In this document: positions 34,594 to 44,558 of the stretch, piece after piece
How the letters are laid out: each line of letters begins with the position of its first letter
Position numbering within the stretch: position 1 is the first letter of the stretch
Source: an uncultured Clostridia bacterium
GTDB lineage: Bacteria > Bacillota > Clostridia > Oscillospirales > Ruminococcaceae
Direction of reading: 5' to 3'
NCBI GenBank assembly: GCA_947625915.1
Contig: CANQPX010000007.1
Span: 1 to 64,000 of the forward strand
DNA: 64,000 nt
Position numbers and translations under genes: made by a program
The notes under the pieces: model-generated
What the model was told of the DNA's origin: nothing
The model's database searches: none
What the model saw: only the letters and a program-made list of their open reading frames with translations

Positions 34594-35575
34594 CTCCTTT
34601 TACAGCGTCAAGAATTATTTCGCATCTTACTTCAAGAGCCTGTTTGTTGATCGTATGGATATCATTTTTATCAAGGTCTGCCCGCCAGTTATAAAGCAGG
34701 TCGCAGCTGAGGAATTCCAGTCCTGCGAGTATCCTTCTTTCGATAGGGGAACAGCTTTCAGGGATATTGATACTTCTTGCGGGGGTCTTGTGGAGTATCT
34801 CATATTGATCCAGAAGTTCGTTAAGGTCGAGAGCCTTTTCGCTGCCGTAGAAGCTGAATATCCCTTTATTGTAAAGTCCCGCCATTATCATCGGATAAGC
34901 CTGCGGGTCGTTAAGGCAGATCATGCCCGCGCGGTCGCCGGTGATATCCATAAGTTTTATCCATTCCGAAATAGTTCCCGCTATCTGCTTTGCGGAACTG
35001 CCTTTTTCAAAGTTTCCCGGGTCTTCCGCTTCTTCGTAAAGGTCTATGCCGAAGTATGGCGCAGCCATGGTAAAAATGCAGTGGTTATTCTGTATGTGAC
35101 CGCATTCGCAGCCGATGAGGAAACGCAGTTCGTCCTTTGTGCATTTTTCCGAAAGTCCCGTTGTTACAACGATACAAGGTTCAACGTCCTCCGAAGTAAT
35201 GGAATATATCTCGCATTTATCGGGAGCGTTCCGCACATATACCGTAGGAACGCTTATCTGCAGCCTTTCTGCGCAGACCTGAACTATGCCGTAAATTTCA
35301 GGAAATTTAAGTGAACCCGCAACGTCCGTAGACTGGAAAAGTCTTTTGACTTTATTTGGTATATCTTTGCTTATAATGTTTTTGTAGACTTTTGACCATG
35401 CGGAAAAAGCCGTTATCTTCTGTTTTACCGAAAAGTCCGCGTCAAAAGCGTAGTCCACCATTCCGCCGACTATATGGCTTTTGAAGGAGCGCGTACGGGC
35501 GTTAAGGTAAGCCGCAAAACTTGTTTCTATATCGAGAAGCGGATTATATTCCGCATTTTCCGATGCATCAAACAT
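34586..35575 (-). CDS. M48-like protein with altered metal motif
   Basis: A 329 aa protein whose layout resembles M48 metallopeptidases (VYVRNAPDKCEIYSI, then IVVTTGLSEKCTKDELRFLIGCECGHIQNNH, then ITGDRAGMI). The usual HExxH reads CECGH at residues 156-160, so the first zinc histidine is a cysteine. The third-ligand segment reads DITGDRAG instead of the usual ExxxDRAG. It may be inactive or bind metal in another way. It is encoded between two dynamin GTPases, overlapping one and 39 bp from the other stop. Confidence 0.75.
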   Translation of the reverse strand: MFDASENAEYNPLLDIETSFAAYLNARTRSFKSHIVGGMVDYAFDADFSVKQKITAFSAWSKVYKNIISKDIPNKVKRLFQSTDVAGSLKFPEIYGIVQVCAERLQISVPTVYVRNAPDKCEIYSITSEDVEPCIVVTTGLSEKCTKDELRFLIGCECGHIQNNHCIFTMAAPYFGIDLYEEAEDPGNFEKGSSAKQIAGTISEWIKLMDITGDRAGMICLNDPQAYPMIMAGLYNKGIFSFYGSEKALDLNELLDQYEILHKTPARSINIPESCSPIERRILAGLEFLSCDLLYNWRADLDKNDIHTINKQALEVRCEIILDAVKGGV

Positions 35576-35614
35576 TATGAAAAACCTCCTTAGAAAGTAG
35601 AAAATAATATCGTA

Positions 35615-37657
35615 TCATTCCATAGCTTCCGTAAGGATCTTATGGAGATTATAAGTTTCCGCAAGAAGTCCGCCTGTATATTCCGCGATCGACTGGAGTT
35701 TTTCCTTTTCGCTGTCTGACATGGATTTTCTTTCGGCTTTGAGTTGGTTAAGGCTGTCAAGGGTCTTTTGTGTATCGAGGAGGATAACTTCAGTTTCGTC
35801 CTCGATCTTGGTTTTAAGTCCTTGGAAGGAAGAGAATACCTGCTGACGGACCGTTTCGGTGAAGTCGCTGGATATCTTCATTTCGTGGAACTGTTTTTTA
35901 ACATTTTGCTTGAAGCCTGCTTTGTATTTGTCTATCCTTTCCTGAACGAGAAGTTTGTCAACGGAGAATTTGCCCGTGAAAGTTCCCGCAAGTCCCGCTA
36001 TCGCCATAAGGCAAAGTCCCGCGGGGGAGAGGAAAGCTCCGCCCACGATGGTAGTTACCAGCAGGAAAGAAGTTGCGAGCCAAGTGGTAAGTCCCGTAAG
36101 ACCTCCGAGGAGCGCGCCTTTTATGCCCGCTTCACGGAAACCGATGAACAGACCGCCCGTGCCGACGCTTCCTATAGCTACGCCGATTATCTGATCCAGA
36201 ACGCCGCCGTTGCGGGAATGTTTCTGCGTTACCGAGAACATTTTCTGTATCCTGCTTACCGAAGCGAAGAATTCGTCCTCAAAGGATTGGAGCCTTATCG
36301 CTTCATCGCTGAGAGCAACGTTTATCTCATTTTGTATCTGTTCGCAGATGAGTTGGGCTTTATTTTCGATATTGTCTTTTATCCTGTCTGTAAGTCTTGA
36401 ATAAACGATCTTCAGCTTATCTTTTTTGAGGTCGTCCGCGCCCATTGGATAGTCGTCAATAACTTTCATGGCAGTTTCTTCGATCTGCACCCAATAGCTG
36501 TCAAGGATAGGCTGCAAGCCTTCAAAAACTTTATTTGCCGCATCGTTTATGCGAACGAACTCGGCGCGTTTTTTGGTGCGGATATCGTCTATTTCCTCGA
36601 TAGCGGCGGTATATTTATCCATAAACTCATCAGTTTCCATCATAAGGGAATTTTCCCTGATAATTATAGAATTAATGAGTTCCGAGCCTGAACTTATGAT
36701 CTTGTTTGCAAGTATTTGCAAGGTAATTGCGCCGCGCTCCTGAGTGAGCATAGTTTCAAGAACTCTTTCAAAGGTAGGGAAGTTGCTTTCCGCGAGCATT
36801 GCGGCGTCGCCGCTTTCCTTAGCCATAAGAGCTTTTTTGGCATAAACGCCTATTACCTTGGGTTTGCCGATCTTGCGCTTGTAGACAGCAAATTCTTTGG
36901 AATCCTCGCCCATGACCATTTTAGCTTTTTCCATAACGTAGCTGCCGATACGTTTTTCGACAGTTTCGACGATCCTGTCCTCATCTTCTTTTGAGAAAGT
37001 GCCAAAGCAGTTCACCGCGAAGATGATACGTCCCATATCGCTTGTGAGCATACGTTTTTCGAGGAATTCCTTTTCAAATTGGGAGAAAGGCGAATTTGCG
37101 CTGATAACGAACACTGCCGCGTCGATCTCGGGGAGAATGGAGAGAGTAACGTTAGTCATTTGTTCATCATCGTTAAGACCCGGGGTATCGATTATATCCA
37201 CATTATTTTTGCAGAAGTCTGTATCGTAATAAACGGTAGCCTGCTTTACGGTCTCGGCAGTTTTTTCCGACTCATAGGAAAGTTTTGTAACATAATTTTC
37301 GAGCTGATCAATGCCGACGCGTTCTGTTTCGCCTGATTTGTATTCTACGACAACGTAAGGATCTTCGCTGTATGTAACTCTGTTAAGAGTAGCGGTAGCG
37401 GGGAGAACGTCGGCAGGAAGGACTTCCTGACCGAGGAGAGCGTTAATGAGTGTACTTTTACCGCGCTTGAACTCGCCGACGATAGCGACTTCAAAGTGTT
37501 CACTTGCGGCTTTGTCGATAGTTTCGCCGATAGATCTTGCGGTATGGTCGAGACCTATCTCTTCGCAGTATTCTTTAAGCTGGCTGAGGTTTTCGGTCAA
37601 TTCGGAAACGGTATCCTTATAAGCGGAATAGCTTCCGAAGTTCAGAGTCTGTTCCAT
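35615..37657 (-). CDS. Dynamin-family GTPase (membrane member of the pair)
   Basis: A 680 aa dynamin-like protein. G1 GEFKRGKSTL near residue 61, the IDTPGLNDDE switch near 156, and a weak G4 (VNCFGTF). A hydrophobic region at roughly residues 500-580 (IGVAIGSVGTGGLFIGF, WLATSFLLVTTIVGGAFL, GLCLMAIAGLAGTF) is predicted to insert in or span the membrane, as in mitofusin/BDLP-like proteins. Minus-strand ATG at 37657 follows GGGAGGA; the 13 extra residues in the track are rejected. First gene of the three-gene operon. Confidence 0.9.
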   Translation of the reverse strand: MEQTLNFGSYSAYKDTVSELTENLSQLKEYCEEIGLDHTARSIGETIDKAASEHFEVAIVGEFKRGKSTLINALLGQEVLPADVLPATATLNRVTYSEDPYVVVEYKSGETERVGIDQLENYVTKLSYESEKTAETVKQATVYYDTDFCKNNVDIIDTPGLNDDEQMTNVTLSILPEIDAAVFVISANSPFSQFEKEFLEKRMLTSDMGRIIFAVNCFGTFSKEDEDRIVETVEKRIGSYVMEKAKMVMGEDSKEFAVYKRKIGKPKVIGVYAKKALMAKESGDAAMLAESNFPTFERVLETMLTQERGAITLQILANKIISSGSELINSIIIRENSLMMETDEFMDKYTAAIEEIDDIRTKKRAEFVRINDAANKVFEGLQPILDSYWVQIEETAMKVIDDYPMGADDLKKDKLKIVYSRLTDRIKDNIENKAQLICEQIQNEINVALSDEAIRLQSFEDEFFASVSRIQKMFSVTQKHSRNGGVLDQIIGVAIGSVGTGGLFIGFREAGIKGALLGGLTGLTTWLATSFLLVTTIVGGAFLSPAGLCLMAIAGLAGTFTGKFSVDKLLVQERIDKYKAGFKQNVKKQFHEMKISSDFTETVRQQVFSSFQGLKTKIEDETEVILLDTQKTLDSLNQLKAERKSMSDSEKEKLQSIAEYTGGLLAETYNLHKILTEAME

Positions 37658-37729
37658 AAAATTCCTCCCATATAAAAAAATTATGAAAACCGACAAGGCG
37701 GTTGGCGATATACGTTCATATGTAAAACA

Positions 37730-37759
37730 ATTATAACATATTTTTATTTAAAAAGTCAA
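37730..37759 (-). promoter_or_regulatory. SigA-type promoter for dynamin operon
   Basis: TTGACT and TATAAT on the minus strand with an 18-base spacer, ~70 bp upstream of the first dynamin start. Confidence 0.72.
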
Positions 37760-37800
37760 CAATTTTATCAAAATTTATCATCAATGTTCAAAATTAATTG

Positions 37801-37840
37801 TTAAAAAAGTATACCCGCTCTCTTTTCACGGAAAGCGGGG
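37801..37840 (-). terminator. Terminator after dapB
   Basis: On the minus strand CCCGCTTTC and GAGAGCGGG form a 9-bp stem (one wobble), followed by TATACTTTTTT. Confidence 0.75.
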
Positions 37841-37859
37841 AAGTGCTTATTCAATAATT

Positions 37860-38624
37860 TTACTTGTTCAGAAGCGATGCCATGTCGTAAAGCCCTGCGG
37901 AACATTCGGAAAGATATACCGCCGCATTTACCGAACCTACCGCGAAAACTTCCTTTGAAGCCGCCGAGTGGGAAAGCGTGATAACTTCATCACGTCCCGC
38001 AAAAATGATCTCATGCTCGCCGACTATCGTTCCTCCTCGGACGGAGTGGAGACCGATCTCGTTCCTGTCGCGCTTTTTGCGTTGGGAATGTCTGTCGTAA
38101 ACATAATTGTACTTGTTGTCAAGAGTCTCGTTTATGGCGTTTGCAAGCATTATCGCCGTTCCGCTGGGAGCGTCTATCTTCTGGTTGTGATGCTTTTCAA
38201 CTATCTCAATGTCAAATTGTCCGCCCAGAACTTCCGCCGCGCTTTTTGCAAGCTTGCAAAGCAGATTTATTCCCAGCGACATATTGAACGTGAAGAACAC
38301 CGGAATTTCCTCCGCAGCCTTTTTTATGGCGGCGATCTGTTCCTCGTTGTAACCCGTTGTGGCGATCACCACCGCCGTTCCCGTGGAAAGACAGTATTCA
38401 AGCAGGCTGTTAAGGCAGGACGGGTGGGAATAGTCTATTATAACGTCCGGCTTCTGTGGAAGTTCCTGCGGCTTTGAATAAACTGTGAAGGTTTCCGCAG
38501 GCGCGGTGTTGATGTCGATGCCGGAAATGATTTTGCAGTCATCGCGGTCTTTTATCACCGATGCTATGACCTTTCCCATTTTTCCGTTTGCTCCGCAGAC
38601 AGTTACATTTACCATTTTCATCAT
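37860..38624 (-). CDS. dapB: 4-hydroxy-tetrahydrodipicolinate reductase
   Basis: DapB reduces the DapA product with NAD(P)H in lysine/diaminopimelate synthesis. The 254 aa protein has the nucleotide motif GANGKMGKVI and the diagnostic EKHHNQKIDAPSGTA substrate-binding block. The first residues MMKM leave the exact start uncertain by 3 codons. It lies 12 bp downstream of dapA. Confidence 0.96.
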   Translation of the reverse strand: MMKMVNVTVCGANGKMGKVIASVIKDRDDCKIISGIDINTAPAETFTVYSKPQELPQKPDVIIDYSHPSCLNSLLEYCLSTGTAVVIATTGYNEEQIAAIKKAAEEIPVFFTFNMSLGINLLCKLAKSAAEVLGGQFDIEIVEKHHNQKIDAPSGTAIMLANAINETLDNKYNYVYDRHSQRKKRDRNEIGLHSVRGGTIVGEHEIIFAGRDEVITLSHSAASKEVFAVGSVNAAVYLSECSAGLYDMASLLNK

Positions 38625-38636
38625 TCCAATCTAAAA

Positions 38637-39527
38637 TTACTTTATCAGACCGTATTCTTTCATAGTTGCGGCAAGTTTTTCTATCTTGCTCTGTTCCATT
38701 TTCAAAAGCGGCAAGCGACATTCTCCCGCTTTCCAACCCAAAATGTTCATAGCTTCTTTCACGGGTATAGGGTTAACGTCCATAAACAGATCGTTTGCCA
38801 GTTTCAGATATTTTATCTGGAGTTTTGCAGCTTCGGCAAAATTGTTTTCAAGGCAATATTTTGTTATCATGTGAGTTTCTTTGGGCAGAACGTTTGAAAG
38901 TACGCTGATAACGCCTTTTCCGCCGAGAGACATTATTGGAACGATCTGATCGTCATTTCCGCTGTAAACGTCCATGTACTCACCGCATTCTTCGATGATC
39001 TTTGCAATTGCGGAAATATTTCCGCTTGCTTCTTTTGTTGCGGCAATATTTTCATGCTTGCAAAGTTCCTTGTATGTATCAAGGGAAATATTCACGCCTG
39101 TTCTTGAAGGAACGTTGTAAAGTATCGCGGGAATGTGTATGCTGTCGGCAATTGCTGTGAAATGCGCCGCAAGTCCCCGCTGGGAAGTCTTGTTATAATA
39201 CGGAGTAACGAGCAGAACAGCGTCCGCGCCGAGTTTTTCGGCTTCTTTGGAAAGATCGACGGCATATCTTGTGTCGTTGCTTCCCGTTCCTGCAATAACG
39301 GGAACGCGTTTATTAACTCTTTCAACACAATAGCGGATACATTCAACGTGTTCTTCGTCTGTCATTGTGGAAGATTCTCCCGTTGTACCGCAAACTATTA
39401 TCGCGTCGGTCTGATTTTCGATCTGATCGTCAATGATCCTGCCGAATTCTTCGTAATTTATTGAACCGTCGGCGTTCATAGGAGTTATTATCGCAACTCC
39501 CGCGCCGGTAAAAATTGTTTTTTTCAT
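38637..39527 (-). CDS. dapA: 4-hydroxy-tetrahydrodipicolinate synthase
   Basis: DapA condenses pyruvate and aspartate semialdehyde. The 296 aa TIM-barrel protein has GTTGESSTMTDEEH, the YYNKTSQRGLAAHF segment with the catalytic tyrosine, and the Schiff-base lysine in AATKEASGN. The start at 39527 is chosen, since GAAAGG lies at proper distance; the track includes 21 upstream residues. Together with asd (40674-41756) it covers consecutive steps. Confidence 0.96.
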   Translation of the reverse strand: MKKTIFTGAGVAIITPMNADGSINYEEFGRIIDDQIENQTDAIIVCGTTGESSTMTDEEHVECIRYCVERVNKRVPVIAGTGSNDTRYAVDLSKEAEKLGADAVLLVTPYYNKTSQRGLAAHFTAIADSIHIPAILYNVPSRTGVNISLDTYKELCKHENIAATKEASGNISAIAKIIEECGEYMDVYSGNDDQIVPIMSLGGKGVISVLSNVLPKETHMITKYCLENNFAEAAKLQIKYLKLANDLFMDVNPIPVKEAMNILGWKAGECRLPLLKMEQSKIEKLAATMKEYGLIK

Positions 39528-39573
39528 AGCTTTCATCCTTTCATAAATTCTAAATATTTCTAATTGCAAATGC

Positions 39574-39602
39574 TTGACATTGTAAACCAAAAGACGTATA
39601 AT
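39574..39602 (+). promoter_or_regulatory. Perfect-consensus SigA promoter for RelB/YafQ pair
   Basis: TTGACA and TATAAT separated by 17 bases, an exact match to the consensus, which fits a strongly expressed, self-repressed antitoxin operon. Confidence 0.88.
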
Positions 39603-39633
39603 AAAAACAGAAAATAATAAAGGAGATGTCTGT

Positions 39634-39909
39634 ATGGCAACTGTTCCTACTCAGATCCGGATAGATTTGGAAACCAAACAGAAAGCGTCCGAACTTTTCA
39701 GCACTCTCGGACTTGATATGTCCGGTGCGGTAAATTTGTTCCTTCATCAGTGTATTCTTCATAACGGGCTGCCTTTCGCGGTGGAGATACCTTCTTACAG
39801 CGAAAAGACTCTTTCGGCAATGGAAGAAGCCCGCCGTATATCCTCTGACCCTGACGTTAAAGGGTATACTACAATGGATGAACTTAAAGCTGCACTGCTT
39901 GAAGATTGA
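39634..39909 (+). CDS. RelB/DinJ family antitoxin
   Basis: A 91 aa antitoxin with a ribbon-helix-helix N terminus (TQIRIDLETKQKASELFSTLGLDMSGAVNLFLHQ) typical of DinJ/RelB. It neutralises the downstream toxin and normally represses its own promoter. AAAGGAGATG precedes ATG 39634. The stop overlaps the toxin start (TGATG). Confidence 0.93.
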   Translation: MATVPTQIRIDLETKQKASELFSTLGLDMSGAVNLFLHQCILHNGLPFAVEIPSYSEKTLSAMEEARRISSDPDVKGYTTMDELKAALLED

Positions 39910-40187
39910 TGTATACCGTTAAATTCACATCGGCTTATAAAAAAAGTTACAAGCTGATGATGAAACGCGGACTTGATATTTCTCTTCTTGATAATGTTGT
40001 GGATATGCTTCGTCAGGGAAAGCAGCTTGAAGAAAAATACAAGGATCATGCGCTTCACGGAAAGCAAAGAGGTTTCAGGGAGTGTCATATTGCGCCGGAT
40101 TGGCTGCTTGTGTATATGCTTGAAAACAAGATCTTGACGCTTACCCTTATCGACACCGGGACACATTCCGATATTTTTAATATGTGA
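39909..40187 (+). CDS. YafQ-type mRNA interferase toxin
   Basis: A 92 aa RelE/ParE-fold toxin (YTVKFTSAYKKSYKLMMKRG). The YafQ features DHALHGKQRGFRECHIAPDWLLVYM are present, including candidate catalytic histidines, and it ends in IFNM. It is predicted to cleave mRNA on the ribosome. ATG 39909 overlaps the antitoxin stop by 1 base. Confidence 0.93.
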   Translation: MYTVKFTSAYKKSYKLMMKRGLDISLLDNVVDMLRQGKQLEEKYKDHALHGKQRGFRECHIAPDWLLVYMLENKILTLTLIDTGTHSDIFNM

Positions 40188-40192
40188 CTGTA

Positions 40193-40224
40193 AGTCTCTG
40201 TTATTCGGAGACTTTTCTTTTTCA
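40193..40224 (+). terminator. Terminator after YafQ
   Basis: AAGTCTC and GAGACTT stem with TTCTTTTT following. Confidence 0.75.
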
Positions 40225-40674
40225 GAAACTTATATTAAACGTTATCCATTCTTCATCGCGCTGTCCGCCGAGTTTGTCATAAAAAGTAAGGGACGGCTCG
40301 TTCCATTTAAGGCATTTCCATTCTATTTTTCCGCATTGAGAATTTTTCGCGGTCTTTTTAAGTTCCGCAAAAAATTGTGTGCCGATGCCTTGTCCGCGCT
40401 CTTCGGGAATTATGTAGAGATCTTCAAGATACAAAACTTTCTTCCCCGAAAAGGTGGAAATTTTATAGAAATAATAGGAAGCGATACCGATAATTACACC
40501 GTCTTTTTCAGCGCAAAGAACGTTCAGCGAATGTTCCTCAAAAATAAGTTTGCCGAACATTTCAGCCGTGATACTGCAAAACTCCGAAAGATGTTCATAT
40601 TCCGCAAGTTCTTTTGTAAGCTCAACAATGCGGGGAACGTCCTTTTCTTCAGCCTGACGAATTGTAATGCTCAT
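40222..40674 (-). CDS. GNAT family N-acetyltransferase
   Basis: A 150 aa GNAT protein with the acetyl-CoA motif LEDLYIIPEERGQGIGTQFFAEL. The substrate is unknown; it resembles diamine/amino acid acetyltransferases in length. It starts with a 1-base overlap on the asd stop and is therefore under the same lysine-riboswitch leader. Confidence 0.88.
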   Translation of the reverse strand: MSITIRQAEEKDVPRIVELTKELAEYEHLSEFCSITAEMFGKLIFEEHSLNVLCAEKDGVIIGIASYYFYKISTFSGKKVLYLEDLYIIPEERGQGIGTQFFAELKKTAKNSQCGKIEWKCLKWNEPSLTFYDKLGGQRDEEWITFNISF

Positions 40675-41756
40675 CAGTCAAAATATCCTTTCGCCGCAAG
40701 AAGTTCAGCCATAAGAACAGCACCGCCTGCCGCTCCTCTAAGGGTGTTGTGTGAAAGGCATACGAACTTGTAGTCATACTGTGTATCTTCGCGGAGACGT
40801 CCGATGGAAACAGCCATGCCGTTTTCAAGCATTCTGTCAAGCTTTGCCTGCGGACGGTTATCTTCCTCAAAGTAGTAAAGGAACTGCTTCGGCGCGGAGG
40901 GAAGTTTAAGTTCCTGCGGAACGCCGCTGAAATTTTTCCATGCTTCTATCATCTGTTCCTTAGTGGGCTTTTTCTTGAATGAAGCGAAAACCGCTGCCGT
41001 GTGTCCGTCTGAAACGGGAACTCTCAAGCACTGTGCGGTAATTGACGGCTCGGAAGCGTTAACTATCTTGTCTCCTTCGATGTGACCCCAGATCTTCAAA
41101 GGTTCCTGTTCGGATTTTTCCTCTTCGCCGCCTATGTAAGGGATAACGTTGTCAACTATCTCGGGCATGGTGTCAAAAGTCTTTCCTGCGCCGCTTATAG
41201 CCTGATATGTGCATACAAGTGCCTTTTCAACGCCGAATTCCGCCATCAGCGGGTGAAGTGCGGGAACATAGCTTTGCAGCGAACAGTTTGACTTAACAGC
41301 GATAAAACCGCGCTTTGTACCGAGACGCTTGCGCTGGGCATTGATTATTTCTATATGCTCGGGATTTATTTCGGGAACTACCATCGGAACATCGGGAGTT
41401 CCTCTGTGAGCGGAATTGTTTGAAACAACGGGACACTCGGCTTTTGCGTAACGTTCTTCAAGAGCTTTTATCTCGTCCTTTTTCATGTCAACCGCGCAGA
41501 AAACGAAATCTACCATAGAAGCGATCTTATCTATGTCGGCAGTTGCATCCATAACTATCATATCCTTGATATTAGCGGGGATAGGGGAGGTCATAGCCCA
41601 TTTTGCGCCGACTGCGTCCTCATAGCGTTTTCCCGCGCTTCTGGGAGAAGCGGCAACTGCCACAACGTTGAACCAAGGGTGGTTCTCCAGAAGAAGTGAA
41701 AATCTTTGTCCTACCATACCTGTTGCGCCGATAATTCCTACATTGAATTTTTTCAT
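40674..41756 (-). CDS. asd: Aspartate-semialdehyde dehydrogenase
   Basis: Asd reduces aspartyl phosphate to aspartate semialdehyde, the branch point to lysine, threonine and methionine. The 360 aa protein has the GATGMVGQRF Rossmann motif and the catalytic cysteine in VKSNCSLQSYVPALHPL; the length and motif fit the class found in archaea and many Clostridia. A lysine riboswitch and terminator precede it. Confidence 0.96.
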   Translation of the reverse strand: MKKFNVGIIGATGMVGQRFSLLLENHPWFNVVAVAASPRSAGKRYEDAVGAKWAMTSPIPANIKDMIVMDATADIDKIASMVDFVFCAVDMKKDEIKALEERYAKAECPVVSNNSAHRGTPDVPMVVPEINPEHIEIINAQRKRLGTKRGFIAVKSNCSLQSYVPALHPLMAEFGVEKALVCTYQAISGAGKTFDTMPEIVDNVIPYIGGEEEKSEQEPLKIWGHIEGDKIVNASEPSITAQCLRVPVSDGHTAAVFASFKKKPTKEQMIEAWKNFSGVPQELKLPSAPKQFLYYFEEDNRPQAKLDRMLENGMAVSIGRLREDTQYDYKFVCLSHNTLRGAAGGAVLMAELLAAKGYFD

Positions 41757-41780
41757 AACTTTTGCTCCTTTTACAGATAA

Positions 41781-41807
41781 TAAAAAAATCGGTTTTTTAA
41801 GACCGAT
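41781..41807 (-). terminator. Terminator of the lysine riboswitch expression platform
   Basis: On the minus strand ATCGGT and ACCGAT pair around a CTTAAAA loop, followed by a TTTTTTTATT run, between the aptamer and the asd start. Lysine binding is expected to favour this terminator. Confidence 0.85.
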
Positions 41808-41843
41808 AAATCATGTTATACAATAGAAATACTGACATAAAAT

Positions 41844-42016
41844 GTCGATAGCACTCCATCATATAAGAATGATGACAATCCCATACCTGTTCGGCATAGG
41901 ATCAGGGAAACGCCAGCCGCGGCGTTTTCCTTCGGCAGTATTGCCTTCCCCGGACCATACGAGCGGCTTGGCAGCCTTTGGAACGGTACTCATCTTTACT
42001 GCGCCTCTATCGGGTA
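41844..42016 (-). promoter_or_regulatory. Lysine riboswitch (L box)
   Basis: The minus strand reads GATAGAGGCGCAGTAAAG at the 5' side and GGAGTGCTATCG at the 3' side, which close the basal helix, with an internal CTGCCGAAGG block typical of the L box, matching the layout of the B. subtilis lysC leader. Length is about 170 nt. It controls asd and the trailing GNAT gene. Confidence 0.9.
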
Positions 42017-42038
42017 CATCAGCAGCGCTGATATATAC

Positions 42039-42067
42039 ATTATATACGTTTGCAGAACGTTTGTCAA
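42039..42067 (-). promoter_or_regulatory. Consensus SigA promoter for the lysine riboswitch/asd transcript
   Basis: Minus-strand TTGACA and TATAAT with a 17-base spacer, ~23 bp upstream of the aptamer. Confidence 0.85.
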
Positions 42068-42121
42068 TAGTTTTTGCAAAGATAAAATAATTTTGCTTAT
42101 CCCGCGCGGGCAAAAAGCATA

Positions 42122-43255
<1,134 letters not shown>

Positions 43256-43271
43256 TTATCCTTTCAGAAGA

Positions 43272-44546
43272 TCATATTATCAGCATCGCGTCTCCGAAGC
43301 TGAAAAACCTGTACCGTTCCTCAACGGCTTTTTTGTAAGCGTTCATGGTGTTTTCGTAGCCGAAGAAAGCCGATACCAGCATTATCAGCGTACTTTCGGG
43401 CAGGTGGAAATTGGTTATCAGCCCGTCAAGGACTTTGAACTCAAACCCGGGGTAGATAAAAATATCCGTTTGCCCTTCGCAGGCTTTTATTTCGCCGTAT
43501 TTTGCGGCAATGCTCTCCAGTGTGCGGCAGGAAGTCGTCCCCACAGCAATTACCCGTCCGCCGTTTGCTTTTGTTCTGCGGATAAGCTCCGCAGTTTCTT
43601 CCGGCATGGAGAAATGTTCGCTGTGCATTTTATGGTCAATAACATTGTCCTCCTTGACAGGACGGAAAGTCCCCAGCCCCACATGAAGCGTTACATAGGC
43701 AAGGTTTACTCCCATATCTTTCAGTTCTGCAAGCATTTCCTTTGTGAAATGCAGTCCCGCGGTGGGTGCTGCCGATGAACCGAGTTCCCGCGAATATACC
43801 GTCTGGTAACGCTCTTTATCTTCGAGTTTTTTCGTAATATACGGCGGCAGCGGCATCTGTCCCACATCTTCGAGAGCGGTAAAGAAATTTCCCTCACATT
43901 CAAACCGAACTATACGGTTGCCGCCCTCGACGGTTTCCAGTATTTCCGCCGTGAGCCGTCCGTCGCCGAAGGAAAATCTCATGCCCGGTCTTGCTCTTTT
44001 TCCGGGACGGACAAGAGTTTCCCAGATCTTATCGCCTTTTTGCTCCAGCAGCAGGAATTCCACCACTGCGCCGGTTCCTTCCTTTATGCCGAAAAGTCTT
44101 GCGGGCAGAACGCGGGAATCGTTCATTACCAGAAGATCGCCTTTTTTCAGGAATTTTCCCAGATCGTAGAAATGGGAATTTTCCGTTTCGCCCGTAATTC
44201 GGTCTGCTTTCAGCAGACGGGAATGATCCCTCGGCTCAATGGGAGTCTGCGCGATAAGTTCCTCGGGAAGTTCATAAAAGAAATCGGAGCGTTTCATTTC
44301 CGCGCCGCTTTTCTCGAATTTTACAAAGTCTATATCGGAAAGTGCGGAAATTATGGGCTTTGCCCAATCGCCCGCCTTTGAAGCGTTTATGACTGTGATC
44401 TTCAGATCGCTTTTCTCCGAAAGCAGATCGTAAAGCGCGTCTGCGTTCCTGCCGAAATAGTCGGGAAACTGCAATCGCTCCGCGATATGATCGTAGAATT
44501 TTTCTTTTTCGTCATATTTTTCAAGATCTATTATAATATTTTTCAT
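43272..44546 (-). CDS. queA: Barstar domain fused to QueA
   Basis: The first ~80 residues match barstar, the inhibitor of barnase ([28 protein letters not shown]); the residues equivalent to barstar Asp35 and Asp39 are present in NADALYD. From residue 84 ([29 protein letters not shown]) the sequence is a full QueA, S-adenosylmethionine:tRNA ribosyltransferase-isomerase, with RVLPARLFG and [10 protein letters not shown] motifs. No stop separates the two parts, and the internal ATG at 44297 lacks a good ribosome-binding site. The start at 44546 lies 12 bp after a barnase-like gene. This looks like a real in-frame fusion of immunity protein and tRNA-modifying enzyme; the QueA domain keeps its motifs. 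Confidence 0.9.
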   Translation of the reverse strand: MKNIIIDLEKYDEKEKFYDHIAERLQFPDYFGRNADALYDLLSEKSDLKITVINASKAGDWAKPIISALSDIDFVKFEKSGAEMKRSDFFYELPEELIAQTPIEPRDHSRLLKADRITGETENSHFYDLGKFLKKGDLLVMNDSRVLPARLFGIKEGTGAVVEFLLLEQKGDKIWETLVRPGKRARPGMRFSFGDGRLTAEILETVEGGNRIVRFECEGNFFTALEDVGQMPLPPYITKKLEDKERYQTVYSRELGSSAAPTAGLHFTKEMLAELKDMGVNLAYVTLHVGLGTFRPVKEDNVIDHKMHSEHFSMPEETAELIRRTKANGGRVIAVGTTSCRTLESIAAKYGEIKACEGQTDIFIYPGFEFKVLDGLITNFHLPESTLIMLVSAFFGYENTMNAYKKAVEERYRFFSFGDAMLII

Positions 44547-44558
44547 TCCTGACCGTCC

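Noticed and set aside
44297-44300. Separate start for QueA at the internal ATG
   Set aside because: No good ribosome-binding site precedes it and the frame is open from the barstar start; still a possible minor start.
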